A stretch of 16,645 nucleotides of DNA from Streptomyces chattanoogensis (lineage in GTDB: Bacteria; Actinomycetota; Actinomycetes; Streptomycetales; Streptomycetaceae), in contig NZ_LGKG01000188.1 of assembly GCF_001294335.1 (NCBI RefSeq), positions 1 through 16,645 of the forward strand, in the 5' to 3' direction. The notes beneath the pieces are model-generated. The model was not told the DNA's origin. It did no database searches and was given only the letters and a program-made list of their open reading frames with translations. Shown here in pieces: positions 7,718 through 14,254 of the stretch. Positions within the stretch are counted from its first letter, which is position 1; every line of letters starts with the position of its first letter. Both the position numbers and the translations under genes were made by a program.

Positions 7718-7751
7718 GTGGGGGCTCCGTCAGGGGTGGCTCAACGGACAC

Positions 7752-7767
7752 GCTTCTGATGAGAAGC
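7752..7767. promoter_or_regulatory. Inverted repeat in control region (candidate operator)
   Basis: GCTTCT (7752-7757) and AGAAGC (7762-7767) are perfect 6-bp arms around GATG. It lies 35 nt upstream of the dioxygenase start. It contains one CTGATG half-site but is otherwise different from the other two operators. It could bind the TetR protein more weakly, or form a hairpin in the leader of the operon message. Confidence 0.4.
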
Positions 7768-7770
7768 TCT

Positions 7771-7790
7771 TAATTGATAGAAGCATCAGT
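7771..7790. promoter_or_regulatory. Candidate TetR operator (operon side)
   Basis: Left half TTGATA (7774-7779), 4-nt spacer, right half CATCAG (7784-7789). It aligns with the MFS palindrome at 17 of 23 positions with the same spacer length. It is imperfect but placed where it could cover the operon promoter. Confidence 0.5.
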
Positions 7791-7818
7791 CTTGGCGGAG
7801 CAATCGTCAAGGGTCAGA

Positions 7819-7840
7819 GTGATGGAGTCATCAGATCTGA
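7819..7840. promoter_or_regulatory. Candidate TetR operator (regulator side)
   Basis: TGATG (7820-7824) and CATCA (7829-7833) are perfect arms with the same 4-nt spacing as the MFS palindrome. A perfect 10-bp palindrome TCAGATCTGA overlaps it at 7831-7840. It ends 19 nt before the regulator ATG and would cover the -10/-35 zone, fitting autoregulation. Confidence 0.5.
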
Positions 7841-7859
7841 ATGCGCCTAGACTGTTGGT

Positions 7860-8507
7860 ATGCCGAACCAGCTCGACACCACCGACGGTCCCGCGAGCGC
7901 GAACCGCTTCGAGCGCCGCCGCGCGCGCACCCGCCAGGCGCTGATCGCCGCTGCGCGGCAGATCCTCGCCGAGACCGGCGAGACCTCGGCCAGCATCCAG
8001 GACATCGCCGAACGCGCCGACGTGGGCTTCGGCACGTTCTACAACCACTTCGAGACCAAGAACGACCTGTTCGACGCCGCGGTCGGCGACGCACTGGAGG
8101 AGTACGGCCAACTGCTCGACAGCGTCACCAAGTGCATCGACGACCCGGCCGCCGTCTTCGCCACCAGCATCCGCCTCACGCTGCGGCTGGCGGCCTCGCA
8201 CCCCGAGATCACGCAGATCCTGCGCCTGCGCGGCCTGCCGCACATCAACGCCGCCACCGGGCTCGGGCCGCGCGCCGTGCGCGACCTGGAGGTCGGCAAG
8301 GCATCCGGACGCTTCACGTTCGAAGACCCGCTCGTGGCCCTGTCTGCGGTCGGCGGCGCGCTGATCGGCCTACTCCAGCTCAACTCGGTGCGCGATCTCG
8401 GCGCAGAGGCCGGCGAGCACATGGCCGAGATGATCCTGCGCATGCTCGGGCTCCGCGCCGACGAGGCCCACGAGATTTCCACCCGCCCCCTGCCCGAGCT
8501 GCCCTGA
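7860..8507 (+). CDS. TetR-family transcriptional regulator
   Basis: A 215-residue regulator. The N-terminal DNA-binding domain (about 20-68) shows the typical order: RQALIAAARQILAETG, then the helix-turn-helix SIQDIAERADVGFGTFYNHF and KNDLFDAAV. The remaining 145 residues are helical and variable, as expected for the ligand-binding and dimerisation domain. ATG at 7860 is used; no Shine-Dalgarno sequence precedes it, and the TAGACT hexamer 6 nt upstream suggests a leaderless transcript. It faces away from the catabolic operon and precedes the MFS gene, and similar palindromes lie on both sides of it. It therefore probably represses the operon, itself and the exporter, and releases them on binding an aromatic substrate or a pathway intermediate. 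Ligand unknown. Confidence 0.9.
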   Translation: MPNQLDTTDGPASANRFERRRARTRQALIAAARQILAETGETSASIQDIAERADVGFGTFYNHFETKNDLFDAAVGDALEEYGQLLDSVTKCIDDPAAVFATSIRLTLRLAASHPEITQILRLRGLPHINAATGLGPRAVRDLEVGKASGRFTFEDPLVALSAVGGALIGLLQLNSVRDLGAEAGEHMAEMILRMLGLRADEAHEISTRPLPELP

Positions 8508-8538
8508 CCCCGGCGGCCGCCGACCCCACGCCCACCCA

Positions 8539-8569
8539 GGCCCCCGCACCGTGGAACGGTGCGGGGGCC
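8539..8569 (+). terminator. Strong hairpin terminator after the TetR gene
   Basis: A perfect 14-bp stem, GGCCCCCGCACCGT (8539-8552) with ACGGTGCGGGGGCC (8556-8569), around a 3-nt GGA loop. There is no T-run, as is common in actinomycete terminators. It lies 32 nt after the regulator stop and insulates the MFS gene, which therefore needs its own promoter. Confidence 0.75.
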
Positions 8570-8622
8570 TGCTGCATCCCCGGCCCTTCGGGCGTACTCG
8601 CGGACCTTTGTTGATCATTTAC

Positions 8623-8650
8623 TCGTAACTGATGAAAGCATCAGTTACGA
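8623..8650. promoter_or_regulatory. 28-bp palindromic operator at the MFS transporter start
   Basis: Arms TCGTAACTGATG (8623-8634) and CATCAGTTACGA (8639-8650) are perfect 12-bp inverted repeats around AAAG. It is the best copy of the motif seen imperfectly in the divergent control region. It overlaps the probable start codon of the transporter gene, so bound repressor would block initiation or early elongation. An ATTTACT-containing AT-rich patch just upstream is the likely promoter zone, but no convincing -35/-10 pair was found. Confidence 0.75.
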
Positions 8651-10311
8651 TGAACGGCGTGAAGACGCTTGAGCGCAGCAAACCCCCTTTCCGAACAGGC
8701 CGCGGCGGCCAGAGCGGCGTGCTCTTCGCCATGTGCCTCTCCCTCGTGCTGGTCGTGGCCTCGGTCTCCGCGCTGAACCTGGCGCTGCCGAGCCTCGCCG
8801 TGGAACTGGGCGCCACCAACTCGGCGCTGACCTGGATCGCCGACGGCTACACCGTGGCGCTGGCCGCGCTGGTCCTGCCGCTGGGCGCGCTCGGCGACCG
8901 GATCGGGCGCCGCAAGGTCCTGATCGCCGGGAACGTGGTCTTCGGCGCGGCCGCGGTCTTCGCGGCCTGCTCCTCCTCCACCTCGCACCTGATCGTGTGC
9001 CGGGTGGTGATGGGCCTGGGCGCGGCCATGATCATGCCGGGGACGCTGTCGACGATCACCGCGGTACTCCCCAAGGACAGGAAGGACCGCGGGGTCGCGA
9101 TCTGGTCCGGCTTCGCCGCGGCCGGGGCGATCATCGGCATGCTCGCCGCCGGCGGCCTGCTGGAGCAGTTCTCTTGGAAGTCGATCTTCTGGACCAGCGG
9201 GGCCACCGCGATGGTGTGCGCGCTCGCCGCGCTGCTGCTGGCCCCGGAGACGCGCAGCTCGGTGCGGGAGCGCTTCGACTTCCCCGGATCGGCGACCACC
9301 GCGCTGGCGGTGGGAGCCCTGGTCTACGGGATCATCGAGGGCAACGACCGGGGCTGGACCCGCCCGGAGGTCCTCGCCGCGTTCGCCCTCGCCGCGGTGG
9401 CGCTGGCCGCCTACGTGGTCCTGGGCCTGCGCAGCCGCCACCCGCTGCTGGACCCGCGCCTGTTCACACTCCGCGGCTTCGGCGCGGGCACGCTGGCGAT
9501 CCTGGTGCAGTTCATGTCCGTCTTCGGGTTCTTCTTCGTCGGCCTGCAGTTCCTGCAGCTGATACTCGGCTACAGCCCGCTGCACAGCGCGGTCGCGCTG
9601 GTCCCGGTCGCGGCCGTCGTCCTGCCTACCTCAGTGGTCACACCGCGCCTGGCCCAGCGCCTGGGCGTCAAGGCGGTCATGCCCGCGGGCCTGCTGTGCC
9701 TGGCCGGCGGCATGTTCTGGCTGACCCGCCTGCACGCCGACAGCGGCTACCTGCCCTTCCTCGGAGCCCTGATCCTCGCCGGGGCCGGTATCGGCCTGAC
9801 CAGTGCCACCGGCACCAGCTCCATCGTCGACTCCCTCGGGCCCGACAGTCAGGGGGTGGCCTCGGCCATGAACGACACCGCCCGCGAAGTCGGCTCCGCG
9901 ATCGGCATCGCGCTGATGGGCTCGGTGTTCTCCAGCCACTACCGCTCCGCGCTGCCCGACGACCTGTCCCGTCTGCCGGCCCAGGCCGCCGAGACCGTGC
10001 ACCACTCCGCGGCCGGCGGACTCGAAGTCGCGGCCCACCTCGGCGCCCAGGGGCCCGCGCTGGCCGCCGCCGTCCGCGACGCCTTCATGTCCGGCTTCAC
10101 CTCCGCGATGGAAGTCATCGCGGCGATCCTGGCGGTCGCCGCCATCGCCTGCGCCGCCATCGCACCGCGCCTCGGCCAGAAGACCGCGGCCGCAGCCCCG
10201 CAGCCTCACCGGCCTGCCGACACCGAGCCCGAGGCAACCACATGGCAGCAGGCCACAGCCCAGGTCAGGAAGGCGGACGTGCTCAACGGTTCCACTGCCG
10301 ACCGGCCGTAG
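8650..10311 (+). CDS. DHA2-family (EmrB/QacA-type) MFS transporter
   Basis: About 553 residues and strongly hydrophobic, the size of 14-helix drug:proton antiporters of the DHA2 family in the cytoplasmic membrane. It shows LNLALPSLA and W(I)ADGYTVALAALVLPLGALGDRIGRRKVL, with motif A between helices 2 and 3. AGAIIGMLAAGGLL sits at the motif C position and MNDTAREVGSAIGIALMGSVF in a late helix. The tail is hydrophilic. Start choices are ATG 8632, ATG 8650 and GTG 8659. ATG 8632 lies inside the 28-bp operator, so 8650 is preferred; none has a good ribosome binding site. It probably exports the toxic aromatic substrate or a catechol intermediate. A sugar or nutrient uptake role is unlikely for this family. 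Confidence 0.88.
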   Translation: MNGVKTLERSKPPFRTGRGGQSGVLFAMCLSLVLVVASVSALNLALPSLAVELGATNSALTWIADGYTVALAALVLPLGALGDRIGRRKVLIAGNVVFGAAAVFAACSSSTSHLIVCRVVMGLGAAMIMPGTLSTITAVLPKDRKDRGVAIWSGFAAAGAIIGMLAAGGLLEQFSWKSIFWTSGATAMVCALAALLLAPETRSSVRERFDFPGSATTALAVGALVYGIIEGNDRGWTRPEVLAAFALAAVALAAYVVLGLRSRHPLLDPRLFTLRGFGAGTLAILVQFMSVFGFFFVGLQFLQLILGYSPLHSAVALVPVAAVVLPTSVVTPRLAQRLGVKAVMPAGLLCLAGGMFWLTRLHADSGYLPFLGALILAGAGIGLTSATGTSSIVDSLGPDSQGVASAMNDTAREVGSAIGIALMGSVFSSHYRSALPDDLSRLPAQAAETVHHSAAGGLEVAAHLGAQGPALAAAVRDAFMSGFTSAMEVIAAILAVAAIACAAIAPRLGQKTAAAAPQPHRPADTEPEATTWQQATAQVRKADVLNGSTADRP

Positions 10312-10336
10312 CGTCCAGAAATAATGGAGCCCCCCC

Positions 10337-10458
10337 GTGCCCGTCACGCCCCTAACGGCGCTGCGCCGCCGCCCCGTCCTCGCCGCCACCGCGACCCTCG
10401 CGGCCCTCGCGCTCGGTGCGACCGGGGCCGACCGCGCAGCCGCCCAGTACGCCCAGCC
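10337..10458 (+). pseudogene. Signal-peptide-like N-terminal fragment of an unidentified secreted protein
   Basis: A GTG at 10337 has GGAG 7-8 nt upstream. It opens a frame that begins with a short basic segment (TALRRRP), a hydrophobic Ala/Leu stretch (VLAATATLAALALGA) and an AAA-Q cleavage-like site, a typical Sec-type signal peptide. After about 40 codons the sequence turns into MFS transporter DNA in a different frame, so the mature part is lost. It starts 25 nt after the MFS stop. The original protein cannot be named. Confidence 0.5.
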
Positions 10459-11171
10459 GGTTTCCGCGCCGGCGCCGTCACCGTGCTGGTGCAGTTCATG
10501 GCCGTCTTCGGTTCTTCTTCGTCGGCCTGCAGTACCTCCAGCTCATCCTCGGATACAGCCCCCTGAAAGCCGCCGTCGCCCTCGTCCCCGTCGCCGTCCT
10601 GCCCGACCTCCCACGTCACCCCCCCCATCTCGTTGCCCGGCCGGGCATGAAAGCCGTGATGGTCGCGGGCCTGACCCTGCTCAGCGGCGGTCTGTTCGCG
10701 ATCTCCCGGGGCCACGCCGACTCCGGCTACCTGCCCTTCCTCGGCGGGCTGGTCCTGTGCGGCCTCGGCATCGGACTGACCGGTGCCGCGGGAACCGCCG
10801 CCATCACCGGCTCCCTCGGCCGCGGTCAGCAAGGCGTGGCCTCCGCGATGAACGACACCACCCGCGAAGTCGGCTCTGCCATCGGCATCGCCCTCATGGG
10901 CTCGGTCTACGGCAGCCACTACCGCGACGCCCTGCCCTCCAGCATCGACCAGCTCCCGCCCCACGCAGCCGAGTCCGTCCGTGACTCCGCGGCCGCCGGC
11001 CTTCAGGTGGCTCAACAGGCCGGCCCCCAGGGGCCCGCCCTGGCGCAGGCCGTCAAGGACGCGTTCATCAGCGGTCTGTCGGCTTCCCTCGTCGTCGCCG
11101 TCATCGTGCTCGCCGGCGCCGTCGGGTGCCTCTTCCGTGCGCCGCGTCAAGCCCCCGGCGCCGATTCCTGA
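10459..11171 (+). pseudogene. C-terminal half of a second DHA2-type MFS transporter, frameshifted
   Basis: From GFRAGAVTVLVQFMAVFG (10459) onwards the sequence parallels the upstream transporter from its GFGAGTLAILVQFMSVFG segment (about 9476) to the end. Shared blocks include FFFVGLQxLQLILGYSPL, HADSGYLPFLG, QGVASAMNDTxREVGSAIGIALMGSVxxSHYR and GPQGPAL. One base is missing near 10511, where GGN-TTC-TTC-TTC has become GGT-TCT-TCT, so the fragment is out of frame after its first 18 codons. A local compensating indel occurs near 10600. The N-terminal half, with motif A, is absent. The identity is clearly partial, so it is a separately evolved paralogue rather than a fresh duplication of the gene before it. 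Confidence 0.8.
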
Positions 11172-11189
11172 ACCGCGAGTGCGGGCCCG

Positions 11190-11418
11190 TCCCAGGAACC
11201 GTCGGCTGCCGACCGGGGTTCCGTGGCGTGAACTCCTCAAATGGCACGGGCTGTGCGAGCCCCTCTCCGAGCGAGCATCTACCGCGAACGCTGAACGGCG
11301 CTCCGCCACCTCAAGCAGCTCCGAACTGGCGCAACCCAGTCGACGAGCTCACTGACCGCCACCACACCGGAGTCGTCCTGGCTCGAGGCTCTTCTGACTC
11401 CGTGAACCCACACGGTGA
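11190..11418 (+). pseudogene. Collapsed IS5-family transposase remnant
   Basis: On the plus strand TGVPWREL (11212-11235) matches TGAPWRDL of the left transposase. The DNA around it follows the left copy closely, with GACCGGGG, TGGCG and ACGGGC in the same order and spacing. After about 80 nt the sequence jumps to the C-terminal region. CTCAAGCAGCTCCG parallels the LKQFR coding stretch, VDELTDRHHTGVVLA parallels FDKLADRYRAGIVIA, and LREPTR followed by TGA (11398-11418) parallels the LREPRW end. Most of the catalytic domain and the N-terminus are gone, and there are frame changes and an in-frame TGA at 11395-11397. It is a second, related IS copy in the opposite orientation to the left one. 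Confidence 0.72.
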
Positions 11419-11436
11419 TCGTTTGTCAGACAAGCC
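11414..11436 (-). repeat. Right terminal inverted repeat of the IS5-family remnant
   Basis: Read on the minus strand this is the 23-bp IS end with core GTCTGACAAA (11422-11431), beginning GGCTT and ending GATCACC. It matches the left end at 20 of 23 positions. It is followed on the plus strand by CTAG (11437-11440), and as on the left side it contains the transposase-like TGA stop. Confidence 0.8.
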
Positions 11437-11440
11437 CTAG

Positions 11441-11804
11441 CGGAGGTCACCGAGGCAGGCAGGTTCTCCCCTTCAGCACGGTCACCATCCGGATGGCCCG
11501 GTGTACGTGGACAGCCGCGTCGAGAGACCACTCCCAAGAGGCTTCGGAAGTGGCGAAGGGTGGAGGGCTCCCGCGCCGAAGGCGCAGCTCGACGCCGTAC
11601 GTGGGCAATTGGCACGCAGACACCGATTGGGAAGGACCACCGCCGTCAGCCGCGAAGCTGCGGAGAGGTGCTGGTGCGGTTCGAGGGCTCGCAGCCGCCT
11701 ACTCACTGTATTTCTGCAGAAGCTGCGTATGGGCGTTGCACCCCCCGGCTCGCGGCCGGACCACTCAACGCGCGGATTTCTAGCCTGGAGGCATGACGAG
11801 AACA
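11441..11804. other. Non-coding stretch right of the IS remnant
   Basis: Open frames exist on both strands but none shows a recognisable family, a ribosome binding site with a sensible start, or a consistent codon pattern. The stretch ends where P-type ATPase homology begins. Probably debris from older rearrangements. Confidence 0.4.
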
Positions 11805-12112
11805 CCCCCGAGCGACTCGTGGGCGCCGTGCTGCCGGCCAGTCCAGCGGCCGCGGCTCTCGGATTCCAGCCGCTGCCCGCGGGCTTCTTCGCCACACTGG
11901 CCGCGTTGGTCGTGTGTTACCTGGGCCTGGGCGAGATCGGCAAACGGTTCTTCTACCGCGCTGCCAGGGCCCCCGCCCGGCCGAGCCCGGCACCCGGCCA
12001 CCGCCATCTGCGGCGCCGCGCCGCCCGCTTCAGCATCGCCCAGCGACGCAGGCCCGCGCTCCACAGACGTCCAGACCCGGGTGAGGGTGCCAAGGTCAAC
12101 TTGAAAGAGTAG
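11805..12112 (+). pseudogene. C-terminal fragment of a cation-transporting P-type ATPase (MgtA-like)
   Basis: The frame PERLVGAVLPASPAAAALGFQPLPAGFFATLAALVVCYLGLGEIGKRFFYRAA resembles the last two transmembrane helices of Mg2+-type P-type ATPases, where a xxLGFxPLPxxFF motif is followed by a helix and a basic xxxFYR tail. It continues into an Arg-rich tail and stops at TAG 12110-12112. The ATPase core with the DKTGT motif is nowhere in the window. No start or ribosome binding site is placed sensibly, so only about the last 100 codons survive. The assignment is from pattern memory and the fragment is short. Confidence 0.55.
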
Positions 12113-12133
12113 TTCCGGCAAGTAGTTCCGGCC
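12108..12133. repeat. Tandem 13-bp repeat at the ATPase fragment stop
   Basis: AGTAGTTCCGGCA (12108-12120) is immediately repeated as AGTAGTTCCGGCC (12121-12133), 12 of 13 positions identical. The first copy contains the TAG stop of the ATPase fragment. It looks like a slippage duplication. Confidence 0.6.
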
Positions 12134-12347
12134 TGATTCCCCTCACTCCCTGCGCGGCCGAGTTGCTGAGGCAAGGACATCACGCTCTGCAACTGGAGCT
12201 CTGTCCCACCTGGCCAGGGGGTTGTTTCGTACTCGTGGGGATGCGGGATCGACGAACCGTCCATTTTCGCCGGGCCCTACAGAGCCGACGGGGGGACGAT
12301 GGAGGTGAACTGATTCGACCACCCTGTTCCTGAGAGGAGCAGACGGT

Positions 12348-13031
12348 ATGGCTTCCTCTTCCTTCGATTCCTCAGGTGCCGGCCCTCCGCGCGGCACCGG
12401 GACACAGGACGCCTCCGGCACCGAAAGCCTGGGTGGCTTGGCCGACATGGGCTGGCAGGCCCTTCTCACCATGGGCCTGGCTGCCATCGCACTGGGTGTC
12501 GTGGTCCTTGCCTGGCCTCAGGAGACGCTGCGGGTCGTCGGCGTGCTCTTCGGCGTCTATCTGCTGGTCATCGGTGTCTTCCAGCTGGTCGCCGCCTTCG
12601 GTACGCATGTCCCCCGGCATCTTCGGGCGCTGCATTTCCTCGCCGGTGCGCTCTCCGTCCTCCTGGGTCTGATCTGCTTCCGGGGCACGCTGGAGTCGAT
12701 TCTGCTGCTCGCCCTGTGGATCGGCTTCGGTTGGCTGGTGCGCGGCATCATGGTGACAGCGACGGCGGCCTCCGCACCCCCGGATATGCCGGCACGAGGC
12801 TGGATGCTGTTCGCCGGAATCATCGGCTTGCTGGCAGGCACCGTGCTGATCGTCGCGCCGTTCACCTCGATCGCCGCGCTCACCCTGACGGTGAGCATCA
12901 TGGCCATAGTCCTTGGGGCGGTTGAGGTATTCCACGCCATAAGGATGCGGGCCGACGTCAGCCGCCTCGCTCCCGGCACTACTGCCGAGCGACGACCGCG
13001 GTTCCACTTCCGGCCGCACCCCCAGCACTGA
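12348..13031 (+). CDS. HdeD-like (DUF308) membrane protein
   Basis: A 227-residue integral membrane protein. A polar N-terminus of about 33 residues is followed by six hydrophobic segments in three pairs: GWQALLTMGLAAIALGVVVL, VVGVLFGVYLLVIGVFQLVA, LHFLAGALSVLLGLICF, ILLLALWIGFGWLVRGIM, WMLFAGIIGLLAGTVLIV and ALTLTVSIMAIVLGAVEVF. The tail is basic and His-rich. The pattern, with WP after the first helix and GxxxLxxGxxQ-like repeats, is that of the HdeD/DUF308 family, linked in enterobacteria to acid resistance; in actinomycetes the role is not known. GAGAGGAG at 12332-12339, 8 nt before the ATG, supports this start. The diacylglycerol-kinase-fold gene follows after 49 nt and may be cotranscribed. 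Confidence 0.85.
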   Translation: MASSSFDSSGAGPPRGTGTQDASGTESLGGLADMGWQALLTMGLAAIALGVVVLAWPQETLRVVGVLFGVYLLVIGVFQLVAAFGTHVPRHLRALHFLAGALSVLLGLICFRGTLESILLLALWIGFGWLVRGIMVTATAASAPPDMPARGWMLFAGIIGLLAGTVLIVAPFTSIAALTLTVSIMAIVLGAVEVFHAIRMRADVSRLAPGTTAERRPRFHFRPHPQH

Positions 13032-13080
13032 TTCTCGCGACTGCCGTGCTCCGCTGAGTGCGGCAACAGCGGGTGCAGAA

Positions 13081-14052
13081 GTGGGTGTGGTGATGGCCGG
13101 AGCTGAGGCGCGTACCCGGGTAGTGGTCGTGATGAATCCACGCTCGGGCGGCGGCAGTCCTGCTCGTTTCGACCTGACCAACCGGGTCGAGGGCATGGGA
13201 GCGCAGGTCTGGTCGACCAGTGTCGACGACGACGCGGCGTCACTCGCGAGGCTCGCCGTCCAGGAGGGGGCTGAGGTACTGGGAGTGGCGGGCGGAGACG
13301 GCACGATATCGGCCGTGGCTGCGGTGGCCGCTGACACGGATCGCCCGTTGCTGGTGGTCCCGGCAGGCACGCGCAACCACTTCGCCCGGGACCTTGGCCT
13401 CGACATCCGCAACCCGGTGTCCTCACTGAGCGCCCTGACCGATGGCGTGCCCACACGTGTGGATCTCGGCTTGGTAGGCCCGCGCGTCTTCATCAACAAC
13501 GTCTCTTTCGGCCCCTACGCCGACGCCTTGCTGGACCCTGGGTACCGGGAGGACAAGGTGCGCGCCCTCGCCTCGGTCACACCCGATTACCTCACAGGAA
13601 GGCAATGCGTCGAAGCCGACGTGGACACCCCGCGGGGAACCGTCCACTTGCCGCAAGTGGTGCTGATCTCCAACAACCCGTACCACATCGCCACTCCCCG
13701 CTACCTGGGGCGTCGCTTCACGCTCACCTCAGGACTGCTCGGCGCCATCGTGCTGAAGCGTCCGACCGACACCCCACCAGACCTCCTCCGGCACCTGCGC
13801 AGTGAGCTCCTGCGGCAGCAGCCCCCAGGTACGGCAGGTGATGCGGCGAGCGCCTGGAGGGCGGCCAGCATCACGTTGCGCGGCCGGGGCCGGCAACTGG
13901 ATGCAGGGATCGATGGCGAAGCCGTAACGCTGCCTCTTTCGGTCACGTGCGAAATCTGGCCAGGTGGACTGCAAGTGCTGCTGCCGAGAGACCGGCCAGG
14001 AATCCCACCGGAGCCGGTGCCCGGGCTCCCGCGAGCGCCGCGTGGCCCCTGA
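13081..14052 (+). CDS. Diacylglycerol kinase-fold lipid kinase family protein
   Basis: A 323-residue protein with the catalytic domain shared by diacylglycerol, sphingosine and related lipid kinases (DAGKc). VVVVMNPRSGGG (14-25) forms the first loop and GVAGGDGTISAV (68-79) carries the nucleotide-binding GGDGT. VVPAGTRNHFARDLGL (92-107) is the third signature, with Arg in place of the more usual GTgN. The C-terminal beta-sandwich ends with GIDGEAVTLPLSVTCEI. Full length for the family. The likely reaction is ATP-dependent phosphorylation of a membrane lipid at the cytoplasmic face. The start is ambiguous: GTG 13081, GTG 13090 or ATG 13093, none with a strong ribosome binding site. The neighbouring HdeD-like gene suggests a membrane-stress setting, which is inference. 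Confidence 0.85.
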   Translation: MGVVMAGAEARTRVVVVMNPRSGGGSPARFDLTNRVEGMGAQVWSTSVDDDAASLARLAVQEGAEVLGVAGGDGTISAVAAVAADTDRPLLVVPAGTRNHFARDLGLDIRNPVSSLSALTDGVPTRVDLGLVGPRVFINNVSFGPYADALLDPGYREDKVRALASVTPDYLTGRQCVEADVDTPRGTVHLPQVVLISNNPYHIATPRYLGRRFTLTSGLLGAIVLKRPTDTPPDLLRHLRSELLRQQPPGTAGDAASAWRAASITLRGRGRQLDAGIDGEAVTLPLSVTCEIWPGGLQVLLPRDRPGIPPEPVPGLPRAPRGP

Positions 14053-14254
14053 GGACAGACCGACAACGTCGAAGGGCCACCACCGTGAACTTGAGCTCTC
14101 GTGGTCGTCGCAACACCCCAGCTCAGGGGATGGGGTGCGTGGCGGCGACTGTCTGCGTCCGACCCGCTCCGGCCGACCGAAGGCAATATCAGCCTCGCTG
14201 GAGTCAGCCGTTGCGAAACGTGCGACGCCACGCAGTAGACCACGTCGGCGCTGG
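14053..14254. other. Intergenic stretch with a weak hairpin
   Basis: No gene was found. CACCCC (14114-14119) and GGGGTG (14132-14137) can pair over a 12-nt loop and might end the kinase transcript, but the stem is short and there is no T-run. Confidence 0.3.

Larger units (their letters stand above)
7718..7859. promoter_or_regulatory. Divergent control region between catabolic operon and tetR
   Basis: This 142-bp spacer separates the leftward operon from the rightward regulator and is clearly more AT-rich than its neighbours. It holds three inverted repeats, listed separately, two of which share the TGATN-4-CATCAG pattern with the palindrome at the MFS gene. It must contain both promoters. 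A TAGACT hexamer at 7848-7853 lies 6 nt before the regulator ATG and could be a -10 element giving a nearly leaderless message. A matching -35 is not clear, and the leftward promoter could not be pinpointed. Confidence 0.65.
1378..11436. mobile_element. Putative composite transposon: two inverted IS5-family copies around an aromatic-compound module
   Basis: The left boundary is the outer end of an IS5-family element at 1378. The right boundary is the outer end of a related, collapsed element at 11436. The two 23-bp ends are inverted relative to each other and match at 20 of 23 positions, and both abut CTAG (1374-1377 and 11437-11440). At both ends the transposase reading frame stops with the TGA embedded in the terminal repeat, so both elements point outwards. 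Between them lie a four-gene catabolic operon, its TetR regulator, an MFS exporter and a second MFS fragment. CTAG is palindromic and intrinsic to this target preference, so it is weak evidence for a target duplication. The inner IS ends are missing, so mobility of the whole unit is inference. Confidence 0.6.

Noticed and set aside
8641..9585. Long minus-strand frame and a second plus-strand frame (8733-10355) over the MFS gene
   Set aside because: Gly/Arg/Asp-rich shadow translations of the transporter, without hydrophobic or family pattern.
7718..10311. Antibiotic biosynthesis cluster with resistance exporter
   Set aside because: No synthase, carrier protein or tailoring set is present; dioxygenase plus FAH hydrolase plus hydroxylase fits degradation better.
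1374..11440. CTAG at both boundaries taken as proof of a target-site duplication
   Set aside because: CTAG is its own reverse complement and a preferred target of this IS group, so each IS end could have landed at a different CTAG independently.
11501..12112. Whole frame as an intact 203-residue gene
   Set aside because: Only the last 100 codons show P-type ATPase character; the first half has no family pattern and no sensible start signal.
12209..12218. CCTGGCCAGG palindrome upstream of the HdeD-like gene
   Set aside because: A single 10-bp palindrome is expected by chance in this GC content and has no second copy nearby.
12224..12250. SigB-like stress promoter (GTTT ... GGGATC) before the HdeD-like gene
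   Set aside because: The spacing is one base longer than the usual range and the -10 deviates from GGGTAY.
12372..13499. 375-residue minus-strand frame opposite the HdeD-like and kinase genes
   Set aside because: It spans two convincing genes on the other strand and has no recognisable domain.
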